NCBI GenBank assembly: GCA_947443645.1
Contig: CANEXF010000015.1
Span: forward strand, 1 to 64,000
Direction of reading: 5' to 3'
DNA from: Comamonadaceae bacterium
GTDB lineage: Bacteria > Pseudomonadota > Gammaproteobacteria > Burkholderiales > Burkholderiaceae_C
DNA length: 64,000 bases
A program made the position numbers and the translations under genes. The first letter of the stretch is position 1; every line of letters begins with the position of its first letter. Positions 61,403 through 64,000 of this stretch are shown in pieces. The notes below the pieces were generated by a model. That model saw only the letters and a list, made by a program, of their open reading frames with translations, ran no database searches and had not been told where the DNA came from.

Positions 61403-63115
61403 TCAAGGATGCCGTCGGCTGCGCCTGGCCTGCCGTGCAACCAGCGCCAAGCCCAGCACCAGCGCGATCAGCGTCCACCAGGGCCACAAGCCGTAACGCG
61501 CGGCCCACCAGGCATAAGGTGTGAGGCCGCTGCGGCCCTCGACCTCGCCCACCAGCGCGCCCCGGGTGTGGCGCTCCAGCGAATGCGTGACCTGGCCGCG
61601 GTGGTCGATGATGACGGTGGCGCCGGTGTTGGTGGCGCGAATCATCGGACGCTCGAACTCGATCGCACGCATGCGCGAGATGTTCAGGTGCTGGTCAATC
61701 GCTATGGTGTTGCCGAACCAGGCGATGTTGCTGATGTTGACAAATATCGTGGGGCTCGATGCCGGGTCGGCAAAGCGCGCCGCCAACTCCTCGCCAAACA
61801 GGTCTTCATAGCAGATGTTGGGTGCCAGGCGCTGGCCCTGCCAGTCAAACGAGGCCTGGCTCACCGGGCCGCTGTTGAAGTCGGCCAGCGGAATATTCAC
61901 GATACTCAAGAACCACTTGAACCAGGGATGGACAAACTCCCCGAAAGGCACCAGATGGTGTTTGTCGTAGCGGTAGACAGCCGCCCTCGCCTGGCCGGTT
62001 TGCGCGGGCGCAGGCTTGAGCCCAATGGCCGAGTTGGTATAGCCCTGCTGGTTGTTGCCCAGCGGCAGGCCTATCAGCGCGGCGGTCGATGACGACGGTC
62101 CGGTAAAGCGTTTGAGCAAGGCATCGGCATAGCCCTCGGGCAGCTGCGCGGGCAGCAGCGGAATCGCGGTTTCTGGCGTGACCACCAGCGAAGTCTTGGC
62201 CTCACGCAACTGCTCACCGTACCATTTGAGCGCGTCGGGGATGCCCTTGCCGCCCTGGAACTTCTCGTCCTGGGCAATATTGCCCTGGAGCAGGGTCACC
62301 GTGAAGCCGGGATGAACCGTGCCGGCCGAACGGCTGCCCGCAGCATCGGGGTAGGCAGAGGTAAACGCCGAGGCCGCGCCACCATCAAGCCGCAGGGTCT
62401 GGCTGGCAAACACCGCGCCCAGCACGGTCAGGCAGATCGCCGCGGCGGGCAACCAGCGCGGCCGCATCACCACACCGACCAGCGCCGCAGCCAGCAGCGC
62501 AGCGGCAAAACTCAGCCCATGCACACCCACCAGCTTGGCCAGATCGGCAAACGGGCCGCCCAGCTGTGCATAACCGCCCTCACCCCACGGAAAGCCGGTA
62601 AACAGCGCCACGCGACCCAGCTCTGCGAGCAGCCAGAGCGCGGCAAATACAAACGCGTGGCCCGCTGCATTGGCGATCTCAAGACGCCGGAAAACCGCAC
62701 AAACAGCGGCATAGTAAAGCGCCAGGAAAGCGGCCAGCCCAAGAATGGCCAGCGCCGCCAGCGCAGAGGCCAGACCGCCATAGGTGTGCAGCGAAATAAA
62801 CAACCACCACCAGGTGCCGCACTGCAGCGCGATGGCAAACAACCAGCCCAGCACGGCCGCCTGTCGCGCGCCGCGGCTGCGCTGCAATTGGAAAACCAGC
62901 ATGGTGAGCGCCAGCAACTGCAGCCACCAGAGCGGCTGTCCGCGCTCAAACCCCCAGGCAAAAGGCCAGGCAACGCTCAGTGAGTGGGCGCAACCAGCTA
63001 CCAAAACAATAGCAATTTGCAGCCAGGACAAGCGCCCGCGTTTCGTCGCGGGCTGAATGTGTTCCAACAATGCAGGCAGGGTGGGCAGCGATGGGAGAGA
63101 TGGCAGGGAACGCAT
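61403..63115 (-). CDS. lnt: Apolipoprotein N-acyltransferase
   Basis: A 570-aa inner-membrane enzyme adding the third acyl chain to lipoproteins. An N-terminal bundle of about six helices (for example LSWLQIAIVLVAGCAHSLSV) is followed by a nitrilase-type catalytic domain with Glu in VVTPETAIPLLPAQLP, a Lys in the YDKHHLVPFGEFV region and Cys in APNICYEDLFGEELA, and ends with a last helix. It is slightly longer than E. coli Lnt (512 aa). It lies 29 bp after corC, the usual pair order. A family-B-like segment covers the first membrane helix. Confidence 0.94.
   Translation of the reverse strand: MRSLPSLPSLPTLPALLEHIQPATKRGRLSWLQIAIVLVAGCAHSLSVAWPFAWGFERGQPLWWLQLLALTMLVFQLQRSRGARQAAVLGWLFAIALQCGTWWWLFISLHTYGGLASALAALAILGLAAFLALYYAAVCAVFRRLEIANAAGHAFVFAALWLLAELGRVALFTGFPWGEGGYAQLGGPFADLAKLVGVHGLSFAAALLAAALVGVVMRPRWLPAAAICLTVLGAVFASQTLRLDGGAASAFTSAYPDAAGSRSAGTVHPGFTVTLLQGNIAQDEKFQGGKGIPDALKWYGEQLREAKTSLVVTPETAIPLLPAQLPEGYADALLKRFTGPSSSTAALIGLPLGNNQQGYTNSAIGLKPAPAQTGQARAAVYRYDKHHLVPFGEFVHPWFKWFLSIVNIPLADFNSGPVSQASFDWQGQRLAPNICYEDLFGEELAARFADPASSPTIFVNISNIAWFGNTIAIDQHLNISRMRAIEFERPMIRATNTGATVIIDHRGQVTHSLERHTRGALVGEVEGRSGLTPYAWWAARYGLWPWWTLIALVLGLALVARQARRSRRHP
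62958..63013 (-). repeat. Family-B-like sequence in lnt (partial, low certainty)
   Basis: On the minus strand GCTATTGTTTTGGTAGC is followed by TGGTTGCGCCCACTCAC and GGCCTTTTG. The first hairpin and GCGCCC match the family well; the remainder also encodes residues expected in Lnt, so part of the match may be coincidence or domestication. Confidence 0.45.
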
Positions 63116-63144
63116 AAGGTCGGGTCGGTGCTGCCGCGAGCCCG

Positions 63145-64000
63145 TCAGTCGCCTGAAGCCTGGGCGCCGGGCGCTGGCGCGTCCACGGGCGAGACCTTGA
63201 ACCAGCGGACAGCGCCGCCTTTGGTATGCAGCACGGTAAATTGCAGGCCACTGAGCACGAAATGCTCGCCACGCTTGGGCACATGGCCCATTTCGTGCGC
63301 GACCAGACCGCCTATGGTGTCAAAGTCGGCGTCCACCAGGCTCACGCCAAAAGCTTCCCCAACGCGTTCTATGGCAGTGTCGCCGCTGACGCGGTAGGTG
63401 CGGTCGGACAGACCAAAGATATCGCCCTCGTCTTCAGCGATGTCAAATTCATCCTCGATTTCGCCGACGATTTGCTCAAGCACGTCTTCAATCGTGATCA
63501 GCCCGGCCACGCGGCCAAACTCGTCAATCACGATCGCCAGATGGCTGCGGTTGTCGCGGAACTCGCGCAGCAAATCATTCAGGCCCTTGGTCTCGGGCAC
63601 AAACACCGCGGGTCGCAGCAAGGCCTTGATGTTGAGTTCGGGCGCACGCTGCAGTTTGAGCAAGTCCTTGGCCATCAGGACACCAAGGATGTTTTCCTTG
63701 TCGTTTTCATAGACCGGAAAGCGCGAGTGCGCGGTATCAATTACAAGATGCAGCAACTCGTCAAAAGGCGCGTTGATGTTGATCAGATCCATACGCGGCG
63801 CGGCGACCATCACGTCCCCGGCCGTCATGTCAGCCATGCGGATCACACCTTCGAGCATTTCGCGGCTTTGCGCGCCTATGACATCGTTGTCCTGGGCTTC
63901 CACCAGGGTCTCGATCAACTCGTCTTTGGAGTCGGGACCGGGGTGGAGCATTTCAGCGAGCTTTTGCAAAAAGCCGCGCTTGTCTTCCGGCTTGGCGGAT
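63145..64000 (-). CDS. corC: CorC/HlyC-type CBS-domain protein (runs off window end)
   Basis: The minus-strand frame is open to the window edge. Visible residues start SAKPEDKRGFLQKLAEML, so only a short N-terminal part is missing. Two CBS domains (MVAAPRMDLININAPFDELL, then SHLAIVIDEFGRVAGLITIE) and a C-terminal CorC_HlyC domain (DADFDTIGGLVAHEMGHVPK) are present. The protein is implicated in Mg/Co efflux or membrane homeostasis. The usual corC-lnt order is kept. Confidence 0.95.
   Translation of the reverse strand, partial: SAKPEDKRGFLQKLAEMLHPGPDSKDELIETLVEAQDNDVIGAQSREMLEGVIRMADMTAGDVMVAAPRMDLININAPFDELLHLVIDTAHSRFPVYENDKENILGVLMAKDLLKLQRAPELNIKALLRPAVFVPETKGLNDLLREFRDNRSHLAIVIDEFGRVAGLITIEDVLEQIVGEIEDEFDIAEDEGDIFGLSDRTYRVSGDTAIERVGEAFGVSLVDADFDTIGGLVAHEMGHVPKRGEHFVLSGLQFTVLHTKGGAVRWFKVSPVDAPAPGAQASGD

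Overview
The window looks like a chromosomal segment of a betaproteobacterium of the order Burkholderiales, most likely family Comamonadaceae (Polaromonas/Rhodoferax-like). The reasons are two TctC/BUG-type periplasmic receptors, an SAH riboswitch ahead of ahcY with tlyA and metF behind it, a monomeric isocitrate dehydrogenase, a leucine/isovalerate (liu) gene set with a MerR-type regulator, high GC content, and short palindromic repeats of kinds I associate with this family. No rRNA, tRNA, CRISPR array, transposase or phage gene was seen. Nearly all genes lie on the minus strand.

Layout. 1-1.4 kb: 5' end of rplM (L13) and, divergently, rlmJ. 1.5-4.1 kb: cydAB, a bd-type quinol oxidase with a short Q-loop. 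4.36-13.67 kb: a catabolic block bounded by two direct copies of the metF 3' end. It holds a TetR regulator and a tightly coupled operon: alpha/beta hydrolase, VOC-type dioxygenase, aryl-CoA/AMP ligase, 4HBT thioesterase, VioD/salicylyl-CoA-hydroxylase-like flavin monooxygenase, BUG receptor, maleate isomerase and DoxX. It reads as a CoA-dependent aromatic (or heteroaromatic) acid pathway ending in maleate and fumarate; the substrate cannot be read from sequence. 13.4-17.2 kb: methyl cycle (SAH riboswitch, ahcY, tlyA, metF). 17.2-28.3 kb: a BUG receptor, a double-length UvrA (about 2008 aa), a LivK-like receptor, two small conserved proteins and an MHS-family transporter. 28.5-36.1 kb: leucine catabolism (mccB, liuC, mccA, mvaB) with ghrA, a DUF1289 protein and an HCCA isomerase-like protein, and a divergent AraC regulator. 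37.5-42.4 kb: a periplasmic receptor-rhodanese fusion, a class V aminotransferase and icd. 42.4-49.8 kb: isovaleryl-CoA dehydrogenase, carbonic anhydrase, thiolase, SDR, acyl-CoA dehydrogenase, YchJ, a HAD phosphatase, a thioesterase and a LiuR-like MerR regulator with near-perfect palindromic operators. 49.9-55.6 kb: a four-gene signalling cluster, including a kinase whose phospho-acceptor His is Asn. 55.7-64 kb: YgjP-like protein, PlsC, GmhB, glyQS, lnt and corC.

The main unexpected signal is dispersed rather than a single locus. At least four short palindromic repeat families (A-D below) sit between genes and also inside the reading frames of conserved genes (cydA twice, uvrA twice, mccA, mccB, glyQ, rlmJ, the DUF1289 gene, and probably lnt), always keeping the frame open. 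The other strong candidates are the metF-flanked catabolic block and the double UvrA. All calls come from reading the sequence; no database search was possible.
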